64,000 nucleotides of DNA from Methylobacterium sp. (GTDB taxonomy: Bacteria; Pseudomonadota; Alphaproteobacteria; Rhizobiales; Beijerinckiaceae). Shown piece by piece: positions 18,079-29,450 of the stretch. The position numbers and the translations under genes are program-made. The notes under the pieces were generated by a model. It ran no database searches. It was not told the DNA's origin and was given only the letters and a program-made list of their open reading frames with translations. Every line of letters begins with the position of its first letter. Within the stretch, counting starts at the first letter, position 1. The stretch spans positions 1 through 64,000 of the forward strand of contig JADCCN010000010.1 in assembly GCA_020252645.1 (NCBI GenBank), given 5' to 3'.

Positions 18079-19392
18079 ATGCGGACTGCAGAAGCAGGAC
18101 GTTCATTCGCACGCAGTCGCAGCGGAGCCGTCGCGCTTGTGTTTGCCCTGTCGCTGCCCGTGTTGCTGGGCGGCGTGGGACTTGCCGTGGATTATGCCAT
18201 GGTCTCCCACCAGCAGGCCGCCCTGCAATCCGCCTCCGACAGCGCAGCCCTCCGCGCCGCGCGCGAGATGATCATCGCCGAGCCGTCCCCGGCGCGCGTG
18301 CAGGCGGTGGCGAAGCGGACCGTCGACTCCATCCTTTCCGAGAGCGGGCGCATCAGGCGTCCGAAGATCGACTGGACCGTGACCTCGGTGCTGGATGACA
18401 CAACCAAAAGCGTCATCGTGAAAGTGTCTCGGCCCGTGAAGCCGGTTTTCGCGAAGATCTATGCCCTCCTGGGCTTCGTGCCCGATCCCTGGGTGATGGA
18501 AACCTCGTCGAAGGTCATCCTGTCCCACAATTCCAAACTTTGCATGCTTCTCACCGGTGAAAACGGCACGGTGCTCGAGCTCAGGAAGAATGCGCGCCTC
18601 ACCGGAACGCAATGCTCGATCCATTCGAATTCACGCTCGGCCAGCGGCATCAGGCTGGGCGAAGGCTCCGAGCTCGTGGCGGATCTCGTCTGCTCGCGGG
18701 GCGGCATCAACAATCAGGGCAGCACCATCCGGACCGACACCCTGAACGATTGCCCGCCCGTGGAAGACCCGCTGCGGGCGCGGCCGGCCCCGCCGGTCGG
18801 CTCCTGCATCGCGGCGAGCCGAACGGTCTTGAGGAGCGGGACACATACACTGAACCCGGGCACTTATTGCGGCGGGATCGATGCCCGGGGCACGGCCAAG
18901 GTCTTCCTCAATCCGGGCATCTATGTGTTTCTCGATGGCGATCTCACCGTGACCCATGATGCGGAAATCCGCGGCAGGCATGTCGGCCTCTATTTCCGCG
19001 GCGCGGCCTCCTATTTCCGCTTCCGCGACAATGCGCTCGTGGATCTGATCGGCCCGAAGGACGGCCCGATGGCCGGCCTGCTCATCTGGCGCGACCGCGC
19101 GAACAACCTTTCGGACAAGGCTGCCGGACGAGATTCCTCTCAGACCAATTCGGTCAACGCCAACCGCGCGATGCGTCTTACGGGCACCATCTACCTGCCG
19201 GAAGGGCAGCTCTTCATCGGCGCGAAGGCGCCGGTCGCGCAGGTCTCGGATTACACGGTGATCCTCGCCCGAAAGCTCGAATTGCTCGACGGCCCGAACC
19301 TCGTTCTGAACACGAATTATGCCGATTCGGACGTGCCCGTGCCGCAGGACCTCGGCCCGATCGGGCTCAGGAACATGCGCCTGACGAACTGA
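18079..19392 (+). CDS. TadG-like secreted protein, paralogue 1
   Basis: 437 aa. N-terminal TadE/TadG-type segment: a single hydrophobic helix after a positively charged start (RSRSGAVALVFALSLPVLLGG) followed by DYAMVSHQQAALQSASDSAALRAAREM, the usual signal of Flp-pilus assembly pseudopilin-like proteins. The long C-terminal part has repeating Gly-rich strands (NPGTYCGGID, NPGIYVFLDGDL, MRLTGTIYLPEGQLF, DGPNLVLNTNY) and conserved Cys residues, suggesting an exported beta-rich domain. ATG 18079 has a GAGAGGG ribosome site. Paralogous to the next gene; no other tad genes nearby. Confidence 0.75.
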   Translation: MRTAEAGRSFARSRSGAVALVFALSLPVLLGGVGLAVDYAMVSHQQAALQSASDSAALRAAREMIIAEPSPARVQAVAKRTVDSILSESGRIRRPKIDWTVTSVLDDTTKSVIVKVSRPVKPVFAKIYALLGFVPDPWVMETSSKVILSHNSKLCMLLTGENGTVLELRKNARLTGTQCSIHSNSRSASGIRLGEGSELVADLVCSRGGINNQGSTIRTDTLNDCPPVEDPLRARPAPPVGSCIAASRTVLRSGTHTLNPGTYCGGIDARGTAKVFLNPGIYVFLDGDLTVTHDAEIRGRHVGLYFRGAASYFRFRDNALVDLIGPKDGPMAGLLIWRDRANNLSDKAAGRDSSQTNSVNANRAMRLTGTIYLPEGQLFIGAKAPVAQVSDYTVILARKLELLDGPNLVLNTNYADSDVPVPQDLGPIGLRNMRLTN

Positions 19393-19555
19393 GTTCCCGG
19401 CAGGTTTCATACCGCCGGATTACGGAAAAACCGCCGTTTTCTGCGCCAGGTCGTGCAGCATGGTTAAGCACCTTGCGCGGTCTTCCTTTCGCTCGCCGGG
19501 CTCAGCCCTTATCGGGAGGATGCATCCTTCCGCCCGCGACGAGGACAAGACCGCC

Positions 19556-20971
19556 ATGACTGCCGGAGGCTCCAAAGGCCGAAACAGCAAGCCGCGCTTG
19601 CTGCGCGACGGACTGGCCATGTTCCGGGATCGGCGCGGCTCCGCGATCACGATCTTCGCTCTCGCCCTGCCTTCGGTTCTCGCCCTCCTGGGTGGCGCGT
19701 TGGATTACGCCGCCGTCATGCGCGACCAGAGCCGTCTGCAATCGGCGGCGGATGCCGCGGCACTCGCGGTTGCGCGTGAAATGTCCATGGGGCCGATGAG
19801 CCCGGATCGCGTGCAGATGCTGGCCGCCACCTATGTCGCGGCGCAATTCACCGATCCGCCCCGCGTCGCCGGAACGATCATCGAGAAGGGGATGGGCGTG
19901 CAGGTGCGCATCCAGAAGCCGGCCGAGGCGCCGCTCGGCATCCTGCCGATGCTGGGTGCCTTCAGCGATCTCTCGGCCAGCGCGGTGGCGCGTGTGAACG
20001 CGGATTCCATGCCAATCAAGCTTTGCCTGCTCTCGCTGGGCGACAAGGGCAATGGCGGCATCTACATGCACAACAATGCGGTGATCACGGCGCCGCAATG
20101 CATGCTGCAATCCAACTCCACCGTTCGCGAGGCCATCATCATCCGGCAGGGTTCGAAGCTGCAATCGAACCTCACCTGCGCGAGGGGGGGCATTGCGAAT
20201 GATGCGGGCATCCTCCAGACGATCCTCCTGACGGATTGCCCGCCCGTTGCGAACCCGCTCGAACAGAAGCCCGAACCGCCCGCGAGCGGCCCGTGCCTCG
20301 CCAACAAGCTGGAGATCCGTGGCACGGAGAAACGAACGCTCGCGCCCGGCATCTATTGCAACGGCGTCACCATCGAAGGCTCCGCCCAGGTCACGCTCGC
20401 GCCCGGCATCTTCGTTTTCCGTGGCGGGCCGCTCATCGCCAGGCAGAGCAGCGAGTTGCTCGGCAATGGCGTGACGCTGATGTTCTCCGGCCGGAAATCC
20501 TACTTCCGCTTCCTCGATAACAGCCTCATCCGCCTCTCGGCCCCCGCCAGCGGCATCAGCGCCGGCATGCTGCTCTGGGAGTCCCGCACCTTCCAGAAAG
20601 GCCATAACTCCTGGCAGAATGGCGGTTGTGGCAACAAACTGGGCGATGATGACGATGACAGGGGCACGTTTGGCTGTTCCCTCCGGGGAGGGGCTGGTCT
20701 CGTGCCGCCCAGGAAGAACAACGAGCATCACATCAATTCGGAGCGTGCCCGCGAACTGACAGGCACCATCTATCTGCGCAACGGTTTGCTGCTGGTGGAC
20801 AGCCGCCGGCCCATTGCGGACCAATCGCCCTTCACGATCATCGTGGTCGGCCGTCTCGATCTCTACGATGGCCCGAACCTCGTGCTGAACGCCAATTATG
20901 GCGGTACGACGGTTCCGGTGCCGCTAGGCCTCGGCCCGATCGGCGCGAAGAGCGTGCGGCTCGGCAATTGA
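19556..20971 (+). CDS. TadG-like secreted protein, paralogue 2
   Basis: 471 aa and similar along its whole length to the gene before it: RRGSAITIFALALPSVLALLGG helix, SRLQSAADAAALAVAREM, then TCARGGI, TDCPPVANPL, APGIYCNGV, APGIFVFRGGPL, LTGTIYLRNGLLL and DGPNLVLNANYG blocks. It carries a Gly/Asn/Asp-rich insertion (about residues 358-393) absent from paralogue 1. Several in-frame ATGs exist (19460, 19520, 19556); 19556 is chosen for the purine-rich stretch upstream and best agreement with paralogue 1. Probably an exported, membrane-anchored protein. Confidence 0.72.
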   Translation: MTAGGSKGRNSKPRLLRDGLAMFRDRRGSAITIFALALPSVLALLGGALDYAAVMRDQSRLQSAADAAALAVAREMSMGPMSPDRVQMLAATYVAAQFTDPPRVAGTIIEKGMGVQVRIQKPAEAPLGILPMLGAFSDLSASAVARVNADSMPIKLCLLSLGDKGNGGIYMHNNAVITAPQCMLQSNSTVREAIIIRQGSKLQSNLTCARGGIANDAGILQTILLTDCPPVANPLEQKPEPPASGPCLANKLEIRGTEKRTLAPGIYCNGVTIEGSAQVTLAPGIFVFRGGPLIARQSSELLGNGVTLMFSGRKSYFRFLDNSLIRLSAPASGISAGMLLWESRTFQKGHNSWQNGGCGNKLGDDDDDRGTFGCSLRGGAGLVPPRKNNEHHINSERARELTGTIYLRNGLLLVDSRRPIADQSPFTIIVVGRLDLYDGPNLVLNANYGGTTVPVPLGLGPIGAKSVRLGN

Positions 20972-21039
20972 GGCCCGAGGTTGGGGGAAAGCGGGCCGCG
21001 GCACTTTACGCGAATCGCCCCATCCTCTAGCCGGGTTCC

Positions 21040-23280
21040 ATGGGAAAACCGGTCGAACCGCCGCCCGAAGGGGCCACCGAGATTGTTGCGCTGCGCGAGG
21101 CGCTGGAAGAGCGTTACCTCGCCTATGCGCTCTCGACCATCATGCACCGCGCCTTGCCCGATGCGCGCGACGGGCTGAAACCCGTGCATCGGCGCATTCT
21201 CTACGGGATGCATCTCCTCAGGTTGAACCCGGCCGCGCCCTTCAAGAAGAGCGCGAAGATCGTCGGCGACGTGATGGGCACGTTCCACCCGCATGGCGAT
21301 CAGGCGATCTACGACGCGCTCGTGCGGCTCGCTCAGGATTTCTCCTCGCGTTATCCGCTGGTCGACGGGCAGGGCAATTTCGGCAATATCGATGGCGATG
21401 GCGCCGCCGCCTATCGCTACACCGAAGCGCGGATGACCGAGGTTGCGCGCCTGCTGCTCGAAGGCATCGACGAGGACGCCGTTGCCTTCCGCCCGAATTA
21501 TGACGGGCTCAACGAGGAGCCGATCGTGCTCCCCGGTGCCTTCCCGAACCTGCTCGCCAATGGCGCGCAGGGCATCGCGGTGGGCATGGCGACCTCGATT
21601 CCGCCCCATAACGCGGCCGAACTTTGTGCCGCCGCGATGGCGCTGATCGATGATCGCGACGCCTCGCTCGAAACCCTCATGCAGCACGTGCCGGGCCCGG
21701 ATTTCCCGACCGGCGGCGTGATCGTGGAGACGCCCCGGAGCCTCGCCGAGACCTATCGGACGGGGCGCGGCTCCATCCGCTGCCGGGCCCGCTGGCACAA
21801 GGAGGAGACGGGGCGGGGGACCTATGTCGTCGTCGTGACCGAGATTCCCTATCTCGTGCAGAAGTCGCGGCTGATCGAGAAGATCGCCGAGCTTCTGAAC
21901 GAGAAGAAGCTGCCGCTTCTGAACGATGTGCGCGATGAGAGCGCCGAGGATATCCGCGTCGTGCTCGAGCCGAAGAGCCGGGCAGTGGAGGCGGAAATCC
22001 TGATGGAAGCGCTGTTCAAGCTCACGGAACTGGAAACGCGCTTCCCCGTGAACATCAACGTGCTCATCGACGGCAAGGTGCCGAAGGTGGTGGGCCTCGC
22101 CGAGGCCCTGCGCGCCTTCCTCGATCATCGCCGCGATGTGCTCTTGCGCCGCTCGCGCTTCCGCCTCGGGCAGATCGAGGCCCGGCTTGAAATCCTTGGC
22201 GGCTTGCTGGTCGCGTTCCTCAATCTGGACGAGGTGATCCGCATCATCCGCGAGGAGGATGAGCCGAAGCCGGTGCTGATGAAGCGATTCGCGCTGACCG
22301 AGGTGCAGGCCAATGCCATCCTGGACACTCGTCTGCGCCAGTTGCGCAGGCTCGAGGAAATGGAACTCCGCAAGGAGCATGACGAGCTCTCGAAGGAGAA
22401 GGCGGATATCGAGGCTTTGCTCGGCTCGGAAGCCCGGCAATGGAAGACCGTGCGCTGGGAGATCGGCGAGGTCGGCAGGAAATTCTCGAAGCAAACGCCG
22501 CTGGGCAAGCGCCGCTCGACCTTCGGCACCGCCAGCGATGTCTCGATCGATGTCGCGGAAGCGCTGATCGAGCGCGAGCCGATCACGGTCGTGGTGACAG
22601 AGAAGGGCTGGATCCGCGCGCTCAAGGGGCATAATGTCGATCTTGCGACGCTCGCCTTCAAGGGCGATGACGCGCTGGCCTTTGCCTTCCCGACCGAGAC
22701 AACCGCAAAGGTCATCCTGCTCACCACCGATGGCAAGGCCTTCACGCTCGATGCCTCGAAGCTGCCCGGCGGGCGCGGGTTTGGCGAACCCATCCGCCTG
22801 ATGGTCGATCTCGATGCCGATGCCGAGATCATGGCGGCCTTCCCGCATCAGCCGGGCAGGAAATGGATCATCGCGGCGAAGGATGCGCGCGGCTTCGTGG
22901 TGCCGGGCGATGATCTGCTCTCTTCCACCCGCAAGGGGCGGCAGGTGATGGTGGTGGATGATGCGCGCCTCTGGCGCATCGCGCCGGTCGAGGGTGATTC
23001 CGTCGCGATCGTCGGCGAGAACAGAAAGCTGCTGGTCTTCCCCCTGGTCGAGGTGCCGGAAATGGCGCGCGGCAAGGGTGTGCGCCTGCTGAAGATGAAG
23101 GATGGCGGGCTTTCCGACCTCAAGACCTTCACCGGCGAAGCCGGGCTCACCTGGAAGGACAGCGCGGACCGCGTCTTCACCCTCAAGGGCGAGGAACTGC
23201 GCGACTGGTCGGGAGCGCGTGCTGAAGCGGGGCGGCTTGTGCCGAAAGGCTTCCCGCGTTCGGGCCAGTTTTCAGGCTGA
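21040..23280 (+). CDS. parC: DNA topoisomerase IV subunit A
   Basis: 746 aa type II topoisomerase subunit that decatenates chromosomes. Contains the breakage-reunion domain with [13 protein letters not shown], the catalytic Tyr127 in [11 protein letters not shown], and a C-terminal beta-propeller of about 230 aa. ParC rather than GyrA because the GyrA box QRRGGKG is absent from the C-terminal domain. In the quinolone-resistance region the position usually Ser is Gln88 and the acidic position is Asp92. ATG at 21040. parE is not in the window. Confidence 0.92.
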   Translation: MGKPVEPPPEGATEIVALREALEERYLAYALSTIMHRALPDARDGLKPVHRRILYGMHLLRLNPAAPFKKSAKIVGDVMGTFHPHGDQAIYDALVRLAQDFSSRYPLVDGQGNFGNIDGDGAAAYRYTEARMTEVARLLLEGIDEDAVAFRPNYDGLNEEPIVLPGAFPNLLANGAQGIAVGMATSIPPHNAAELCAAAMALIDDRDASLETLMQHVPGPDFPTGGVIVETPRSLAETYRTGRGSIRCRARWHKEETGRGTYVVVVTEIPYLVQKSRLIEKIAELLNEKKLPLLNDVRDESAEDIRVVLEPKSRAVEAEILMEALFKLTELETRFPVNINVLIDGKVPKVVGLAEALRAFLDHRRDVLLRRSRFRLGQIEARLEILGGLLVAFLNLDEVIRIIREEDEPKPVLMKRFALTEVQANAILDTRLRQLRRLEEMELRKEHDELSKEKADIEALLGSEARQWKTVRWEIGEVGRKFSKQTPLGKRRSTFGTASDVSIDVAEALIEREPITVVVTEKGWIRALKGHNVDLATLAFKGDDALAFAFPTETTAKVILLTTDGKAFTLDASKLPGGRGFGEPIRLMVDLDADAEIMAAFPHQPGRKWIIAAKDARGFVVPGDDLLSSTRKGRQVMVVDDARLWRIAPVEGDSVAIVGENRKLLVFPLVEVPEMARGKGVRLLKMKDGGLSDLKTFTGEAGLTWKDSADRVFTLKGEELRDWSGARAEAGRLVPKGFPRSGQFSG

Positions 23281-23397
23281 TCCCTTTTCTTGCGCCCCTG
23301 CAAAATTGTGCTGCTTTCCAGGCGGTTGCAGAGTGCGTGAGCGCAACATACCCTTGGTGCGCAAGGCCCCATTCCCGGCGGCTCCGGAGGCGCATCC

Positions 23398-23976
23398 ATG
23401 ACCACCATCGCAATTGTCTATCATTCCGGCTATGGCCACACCGCTGTGGTCGCGGAGGCCGTTGCCGAGGGCGTGACCCGAGGCGGCGCGACGCCAAAAC
23501 TCCTGAAGATCGAGAATGCCGCGCAGGATTTCTCCGCCTTCATCGAGGAAGTGAGCAAGGCCGAGGCTGTGATCTTCGGCGCACCGACCTACATGGGCGA
23601 CATTTCCGCGCCGCTGAAGGCGTTCTTCGAGGCCTCTGCCGGAACCTGGATGAAGCAGGGCTGGAAGGACAAGATCGCCGCCGGCTTCACCAATGGCCTG
23701 ACTTTCGCAGGCGACAAGGGCCATTCGCTCACCTCGATGGTGGTTTTGGCCATGCAGCACGGCATGATCTGGGTCGGCAGCGCGCAGCCTTTGGGCAATG
23801 TCAACGGCAACACGACCTCGGCGCCGGAAGCGGTGAACCGCCTCGGCTATTCGATGGGCGTCGTCACGCAGTCGGATAATGCCGGCCCGGATGTCACCCC
23901 GCCTTCGGGCGACCGCGAGAGCGCGCGCCTGCTGGGCGAACGCGTGGCGATGATCACCGCGAAGTTTTCGGCCTGA
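23398..23976 (+). CDS. Flavodoxin-fold NAD(P)H-dependent oxidoreductase (WrbA-like)
   Basis: 192 aa. FMN phosphate-binding loop YHSGYGHTAVVAE at the N-terminus, GAPTYMGDISAPLKAFFE, and GFTNGLTFAGDKGHSL as in WrbA-like quinone reductases. Probably a soluble FMN-dependent quinone reductase or general flavoprotein reductase. Single gene with CGGAGG before the ATG. Confidence 0.8.
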   Translation: MTTIAIVYHSGYGHTAVVAEAVAEGVTRGGATPKLLKIENAAQDFSAFIEEVSKAEAVIFGAPTYMGDISAPLKAFFEASAGTWMKQGWKDKIAAGFTNGLTFAGDKGHSLTSMVVLAMQHGMIWVGSAQPLGNVNGNTTSAPEAVNRLGYSMGVVTQSDNAGPDVTPPSGDRESARLLGERVAMITAKFSA

Positions 23977-24049
23977 TGCAAGCCCGCCAAAGAATGGCAT
24001 AGTGACGGCGCGGTGTGAGTCGCGCCGTATTCTGTTCGGGAGAAGGCCG

Positions 24050-24706
24050 ATGTCCGAAGCCGCGCCGCAGCCACGCCTGCTCTGCTTTTTCGATGCGATG
24101 TGCTCGTGGTGCTATGGCTTCGCGCCGGAAATGGACAAGATCGCAAACCATTTCGGCAACCGGCTCGAATATCTCACCTTCACCGGCGGGCTCCGGCCCT
24201 TCAACCGCGAGCCGGTCTCGGACGAGATGCGCGACAATCTGCTCGAGACCTGGCGGCGGATCGAGGAACTCACCGGCCAGCCTTTCGGCGGCGAATTGAT
24301 GCTCGACCAGGATTTCATCTACGACACCGAACCGGCGAGCCGCGCGATCGTGACCATGCGCCACGCCCAGCCGAGCCAGGATTACTCCTATTATCTCACC
24401 ATCCAGAAGGCATTCTACGAGCGTGGCGAGAACATCACCCGCGAGGATGTTCTGGCGGGCTATGCCTCGCTGTTCGGCGTTCCGGTCGAGCGCTTTCAGG
24501 AACTTTTCCACTCCGAGGCGATCAAGCAGGCGGTGCTCAACGATTTCGGCGTGGCCAAGCAATTCGGCATCGAGGGCTTCCCCACGCTCATCCTGCACCG
24601 GACGGATGCCCAGAATCCGAACGCGCTGCTGCTGGTCGGGCAAGGATATGCCCCGGCACAGGACATGATTCAGCACATCGAGGCCGGCCTCACCGCCGAT
24701 CTTTGA
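24050..24706 (+). CDS. DsbA-family thioredoxin-fold oxidoreductase
   Basis: 218 aa. FFDAMCSWCYGFAPEMDK gives a CxxC active site in a cytosolic DsbA/FrnE-like protein without signal peptide; GIEGFPTLIL carries the cis-Pro of the thioredoxin fold. ATG 24050 has GGGAGAAGG just upstream. The helical insertion between them fits the 2-hydroxychromene-2-carboxylate isomerase/FrnE group. Substrate unknown. Converges tightly with bpt, stop codon against stop codon. Confidence 0.82.
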   Translation: MSEAAPQPRLLCFFDAMCSWCYGFAPEMDKIANHFGNRLEYLTFTGGLRPFNREPVSDEMRDNLLETWRRIEELTGQPFGGELMLDQDFIYDTEPASRAIVTMRHAQPSQDYSYYLTIQKAFYERGENITREDVLAGYASLFGVPVERFQELFHSEAIKQAVLNDFGVAKQFGIEGFPTLILHRTDAQNPNALLLVGQGYAPAQDMIQHIEAGLTADL

Positions 24707-25441
24707 TTATTTCTCCACCCGCTCCCAGGCGACCATGCCGAGCCGCTCCTGCGGCAGGAAGCGGGCCTTGTAGTCCATTTTCTTCGACCCCTCGACCCAG
24801 TAGCCGAGATAGAGATAGGGCAGGCCGAGGGTTTTGGCGCGCGCGATATGGTCGAGGATCATCATCGTGCCGAGCGAGCGGCTTTCATGGTCCGGCTCGT
24901 AGAAGGAATAGACCATCGACAGCCCGTCCGAGAGGATATCGGTCAGCGAAACCGCGACGAGTTCGCCGGGATGCTGGCCTTCGGGGGGGCGGCGATATTC
25001 CACCAGCCGTGTCTCGACATGGCTGTCTTCCACCATCATCGCGTAATCGAGAACCGACATATCCACCATCCCGCCATCGGAATGGCGCCCATCGAGATAG
25101 GCGCGGAACAGGGAATACTGCTCGGAGGCGGGGCTCGCGGGCTGCATCCGCCCGGTGATGTCGGCATTGTTGCGCATCACCCGGCGGAAACTGTCCGAGA
25201 GGCGAAACTCGTTCACCAGAACGCGCACGGAGACGCAGGCACGGCAATTCTCGCAAGCCGGTCGATAGGCGATGGATTGGCTGCGGCGGAAGCCGCCCTG
25301 CGTGAGGATTTCGTTGAGCTGGATCGCCCGTTTCCCCACGAGATGGGTGAAGACCTTCCGTTCCTGCCGCCCCGGCAAATAGGGGCAGGTTGTCGGAGCC
25401 GTGAGAAAGAATTGCGGCGTCGCACGCGGCTGCTGGGTCAT
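24707..25441 (-). CDS. bpt: Aspartate/glutamate leucyltransferase (Bpt)
   Basis: 244 aa. Adds Leu to proteins with N-terminal Asp or Glu, marking them for ClpS-dependent degradation. Family blocks [61 protein letters not shown] and [20 protein letters not shown] are complete. ATG 25441 is chosen since homologues start close to the FFLTAP strand; upstream codons are not conserved-looking. Follows ilvA by 82 bp on the same strand. Confidence 0.93.
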   Translation of the reverse strand: MTQQPRATPQFFLTAPTTCPYLPGRQERKVFTHLVGKRAIQLNEILTQGGFRRSQSIAYRPACENCRACVSVRVLVNEFRLSDSFRRVMRNNADITGRMQPASPASEQYSLFRAYLDGRHSDGGMVDMSVLDYAMMVEDSHVETRLVEYRRPPEGQHPGELVAVSLTDILSDGLSMVYSFYEPDHESRSLGTMMILDHIARAKTLGLPYLYLGYWVEGSKKMDYKARFLPQERLGMVAWERVEK

Positions 25442-25523
25442 GGTCGAATGAAATCCTGCTCCCGAATCTGCCTCGCTTGCAAGTAGCCCGAACAAAAGAT
25501 TGCGTTGGGTCAATTGTTTTTTG

Positions 25524-26810
25524 TCAATCGGCCTGCGTCCTGAGAGGGGCGGCGGGTTTCGGCGTCCACGGCATGACAACGCCATTGGGGTCGATCCGTT
25601 GCGGGTTCAGCCCTTCAGCGGCCAGCGCATCGAAGATTTCGGCCGCATGCGCCTCTCCGCGTGTTTCCACCGTCACATCCAGCGAAACGCCCTTGGCCGG
25701 CACCGAGAGAAAAGTGCGGCGATGGGTCACTTCGAGGATGTTCGCGCCGAGTTCGCCGAGCCGGGTCGCCACGCGGCCGAGAAAGCCGGGACGGTCATCC
25801 GAGGTGAGGCGGAAGGAGATGATCCGCTGCTTGCGCTCGAGTTCCCGCACCATGATGGAGGCGAGGATGCGCGCGTCGATGTTCCCGCCGCAGAGGATGA
25901 GCCCCGCCTTGCGGCCCCGGAACCGTTGCGGCTCCTGCAGAAGCGCGGCGAGACCCGCCGCGCCCGCGCCCTCGGCCATGGAGCGCTGGTGGTTCGCGAA
26001 GGCATCGACCGCGCGTTCCACCGCGCTTTCCGGCACCAGAATGGGGCCGGAGACGAGGCTTCTGGCGATCTCCAGCGTGAGCTTGCCGGGATGTTTCACG
26101 GCAATGCCCTCGGCCAGCGTGGGCCCGCCGATGGTGAGGCTCGAACCTTGCATCGCATTGTGGAAGGAGGGGTAGCTCGCGACCTCCACGCCGAAGATCT
26201 CGATGGAAGGCTTCAGCGCCTTCGCCGCAAGCGCCACGCCGGAGATCAGCCCCCCGCCGCCCATGGGCACGAGGATGCAATCGAGATCGGGGAAATCGGC
26301 CAGCATTTCGAGGCCGATCGTGCCCTGTCCGGCCACGATGTCGGGGTCGTCATAGGGATGCACGAGCACCAGCCCGCGTTCAGCGATGAGTCGCTCCACC
26401 TCGCCCTGGCTTTCGGCCAGTGTCTCGCCCTTGAGAATCACTTCCGCGCCGAAGCGGGCGGTGTTCTCCACCTTCACCTGCGGGGTCGCCTCGGGCATCA
26501 CGATGGTCGCGGGGATGCCCAGACGCTGCGCGTGATAGGCCACGGCCTGCGCATGGTTGCCGGCCGACATGGCGATGACGCCCTTCTTTCGGGCTTCGGT
26601 ATCGAGGCGGGACATCTTCACATAGGCACCGCGTTCCTTGAAGGAGCCGGTGACCTGCATGTTCTCGAACTTCACCACGCAATCCGCACCCGTCAGTGCC
26701 GAAAGGCGCGGAGCCGCAAGACAGGGCGTGCGGATGATCTGACCCTTCAGAAGACGAGCGGCGGCTTCGATGGCCGCGAGATCCGGCCAGTGGGCGGGTG
26801 TGTTCGGCAT
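25524..26810 (-). CDS. ilvA: Threonine ammonia-lyase (threonine dehydratase)
   Basis: 428 aa PLP enzyme converting threonine to 2-oxobutanoate. Pyridoxal Lys58 in [23 protein letters not shown], and the phosphate-binding [10 protein letters not shown]-terminal ACT domain (about 345-415) begins [21 protein letters not shown], the single-ACT form. Whether biosynthetic or catabolic cannot be settled. Starts 6 bp after the end of the livH-type permease, so the two are cotranscribed. Confidence 0.92.
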   Translation of the reverse strand: MPNTPAHWPDLAAIEAAARLLKGQIIRTPCLAAPRLSALTGADCVVKFENMQVTGSFKERGAYVKMSRLDTEARKKGVIAMSAGNHAQAVAYHAQRLGIPATIVMPEATPQVKVENTARFGAEVILKGETLAESQGEVERLIAERGLVLVHPYDDPDIVAGQGTIGLEMLADFPDLDCILVPMGGGGLISGVALAAKALKPSIEIFGVEVASYPSFHNAMQGSSLTIGGPTLAEGIAVKHPGKLTLEIARSLVSGPILVPESAVERAVDAFANHQRSMAEGAGAAGLAALLQEPQRFRGRKAGLILCGGNIDARILASIMVRELERKQRIISFRLTSDDRPGFLGRVATRLGELGANILEVTHRRTFLSVPAKGVSLDVTVETRGEAHAAEIFDALAAEGLNPQRIDPNGVVMPWTPKPAAPLRTQAD

Positions 26811-26816
26811 GCGGAT

Positions 26817-28187
26817 TTAACCCTTCAGGCCCTTCGGCGTTTGGAAGCGCCGATCGGGTCCCTCCGAATAGCCGAAAAAGCCCCCGGGTTTCAGCACCAA
26901 AAAAGCCGCCAAAAGCGTGAAAGACGCCAACTCCCAGTGCTCTATGGCGTGAAAAACCATCCAGAGCGTCTGCATCACGCCGATCAGCGCGCCGGCCAGC
27001 ACCGCGCCGCCGAGCGATCCCACCCCGCCGAGGATCGCCGCCATCAGCCCGGCGAGGCCCATCATCGTGCCGGAGGAGAAGGTGATGCCGCCATAAAGCA
27101 GCGTGACCGAAGCGCCCGCGAGGCCAGCGAGCGCGGTCGCGATCAGGCTCGAAAGGATGAGCACGCGGCGCGGGTCGAGCCCCAGCAGCTCGGCTGCCTC
27201 CGGGTCATCGGCGATGGCCCGCCAGGCGCGGCCGAAACGGCTCCTGCGCAGGACGAGGAGCACAAGCGCGATGGCGAGCAGGTTCATCGCCGCAATACCA
27301 AGCGCGCGAGGGCTGGCCATCACCTCGAAGCCACCGCCGGATGCCAGCGCGAAACTGCCTTCCCCCACCGGCGGCAGCCAGGTGTTGCGTGCGCCCTGCG
27401 CGAGGCGAAGGCCTTCCTGCACCGCGATCATCATGCCGACACCCGCGACGAGAATCGGCTGGCCCCCGCGCATCGCCAGCGGATGGAGGATGCGCTTTCC
27501 CGCGACGACGCCCCAAAGCGCGATGGTCCCCAGGGTGACCAGCAGTGCCGCCGGCTCGATCGCCGGACCGCCGCGCGGAAACAGGGCCGCCAGCAGCAGG
27601 ATCGCGAGGCTGGCGACCATTCCACCCATGGCTGCGAATTCCCCGAAGGCGAGGTTGATGCGCCCGATCAACCCGTAGATCAGCGCGGTCGCAAGGGCGA
27701 GCAAGGCCAGAAGCGTGAGGCGCGGCAATCCGCCCAGCGCATATTGCAGCGCCGTCGCCAGCTCGCGCGAAGGGAGCTCGATCAGGCCATCGCCGCGCCC
27801 CGGCGGCCCCGGATCGGACATCACCGAGACCTGTGATTCGAGCCAGCGCTCCTTCAGGAACCAAAGCTGCGATTCGCCGAGGCCGACTCCATCCAGCAGA
27901 ACCGCGACGAGATCGCGTTTGGCGGCGGAATAACCCGCGCCGCCGAACCGGCAGGTCAGGAGGCGCTCCGGCGCCTCCCGGCCGCCGGCGCGAAAGGTGA
28001 TATGGACCGTGCGACCGCCCGCGGCCTCGCTGTCGATCACGGCGATGCCGTCATCCTGCGCAAAAAGCGCCGGAAGCAGCATGCGGCACAAGCGGCCCTG
28101 CTCAGCATCGAGCGAGCCCGCGCAGGCGGCGGCGAGCATGAGAAAAGCCAGCGCGGCAAGACGCGGGAAAAGGGCCCGAAACGGCAT
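26817..28187 (-). CDS. LivH/UrtB-type ABC transporter permease with extracytoplasmic N-terminal domain
   Basis: 456 aa. The C-terminal 290 residues form a branched-chain amino-acid/urea ABC permease of the LivH class with about eight transmembrane helices (GLIGRINLAFGEFAAMGGM, FRRSRFGRAWRAIADDPEAAELLGLD-like block, GGVGSLGGAVLAG). Before it lies a signal- or lipoprotein-like N-terminus (FLMLAAAC) and about 120 residues predicted outside the cytoplasm, an arrangement known from UrtB proteins. ATG 28187 is chosen at the start of the signal segment. No partner LivM, ATPase or binding-protein gene is adjacent. Cotranscribed with ilvA and probably hemB. Confidence 0.82.
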   Translation of the reverse strand: MPFRALFPRLAALAFLMLAAACAGSLDAEQGRLCRMLLPALFAQDDGIAVIDSEAAGGRTVHITFRAGGREAPERLLTCRFGGAGYSAAKRDLVAVLLDGVGLGESQLWFLKERWLESQVSVMSDPGPPGRGDGLIELPSRELATALQYALGGLPRLTLLALLALATALIYGLIGRINLAFGEFAAMGGMVASLAILLLAALFPRGGPAIEPAALLVTLGTIALWGVVAGKRILHPLAMRGGQPILVAGVGMMIAVQEGLRLAQGARNTWLPPVGEGSFALASGGGFEVMASPRALGIAAMNLLAIALVLLVLRRSRFGRAWRAIADDPEAAELLGLDPRRVLILSSLIATALAGLAGASVTLLYGGITFSSGTMMGLAGLMAAILGGVGSLGGAVLAGALIGVMQTLWMVFHAIEHWELASFTLLAAFLVLKPGGFFGYSEGPDRRFQTPKGLKG

Positions 28188-28251
28188 GGCGCCGAGGTGA
28201 GGGAAAAGTCCGGGTTTTGGCAAGGCCGGATTTGCGCGCGATCGCGCAGGT

Positions 28252-29421
<1,170 letters not shown>

Positions 29422-29450
29422 CTAGGCCAGAACACATGAGGGTGCATGGC

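Noticed and set aside
18000-21000. A Tad pilus locus
   Set aside because: Only two TadG-like proteins are present; no CpaF/TadA ATPase, TadB/C, CpaB or Flp pilin gene nearby.
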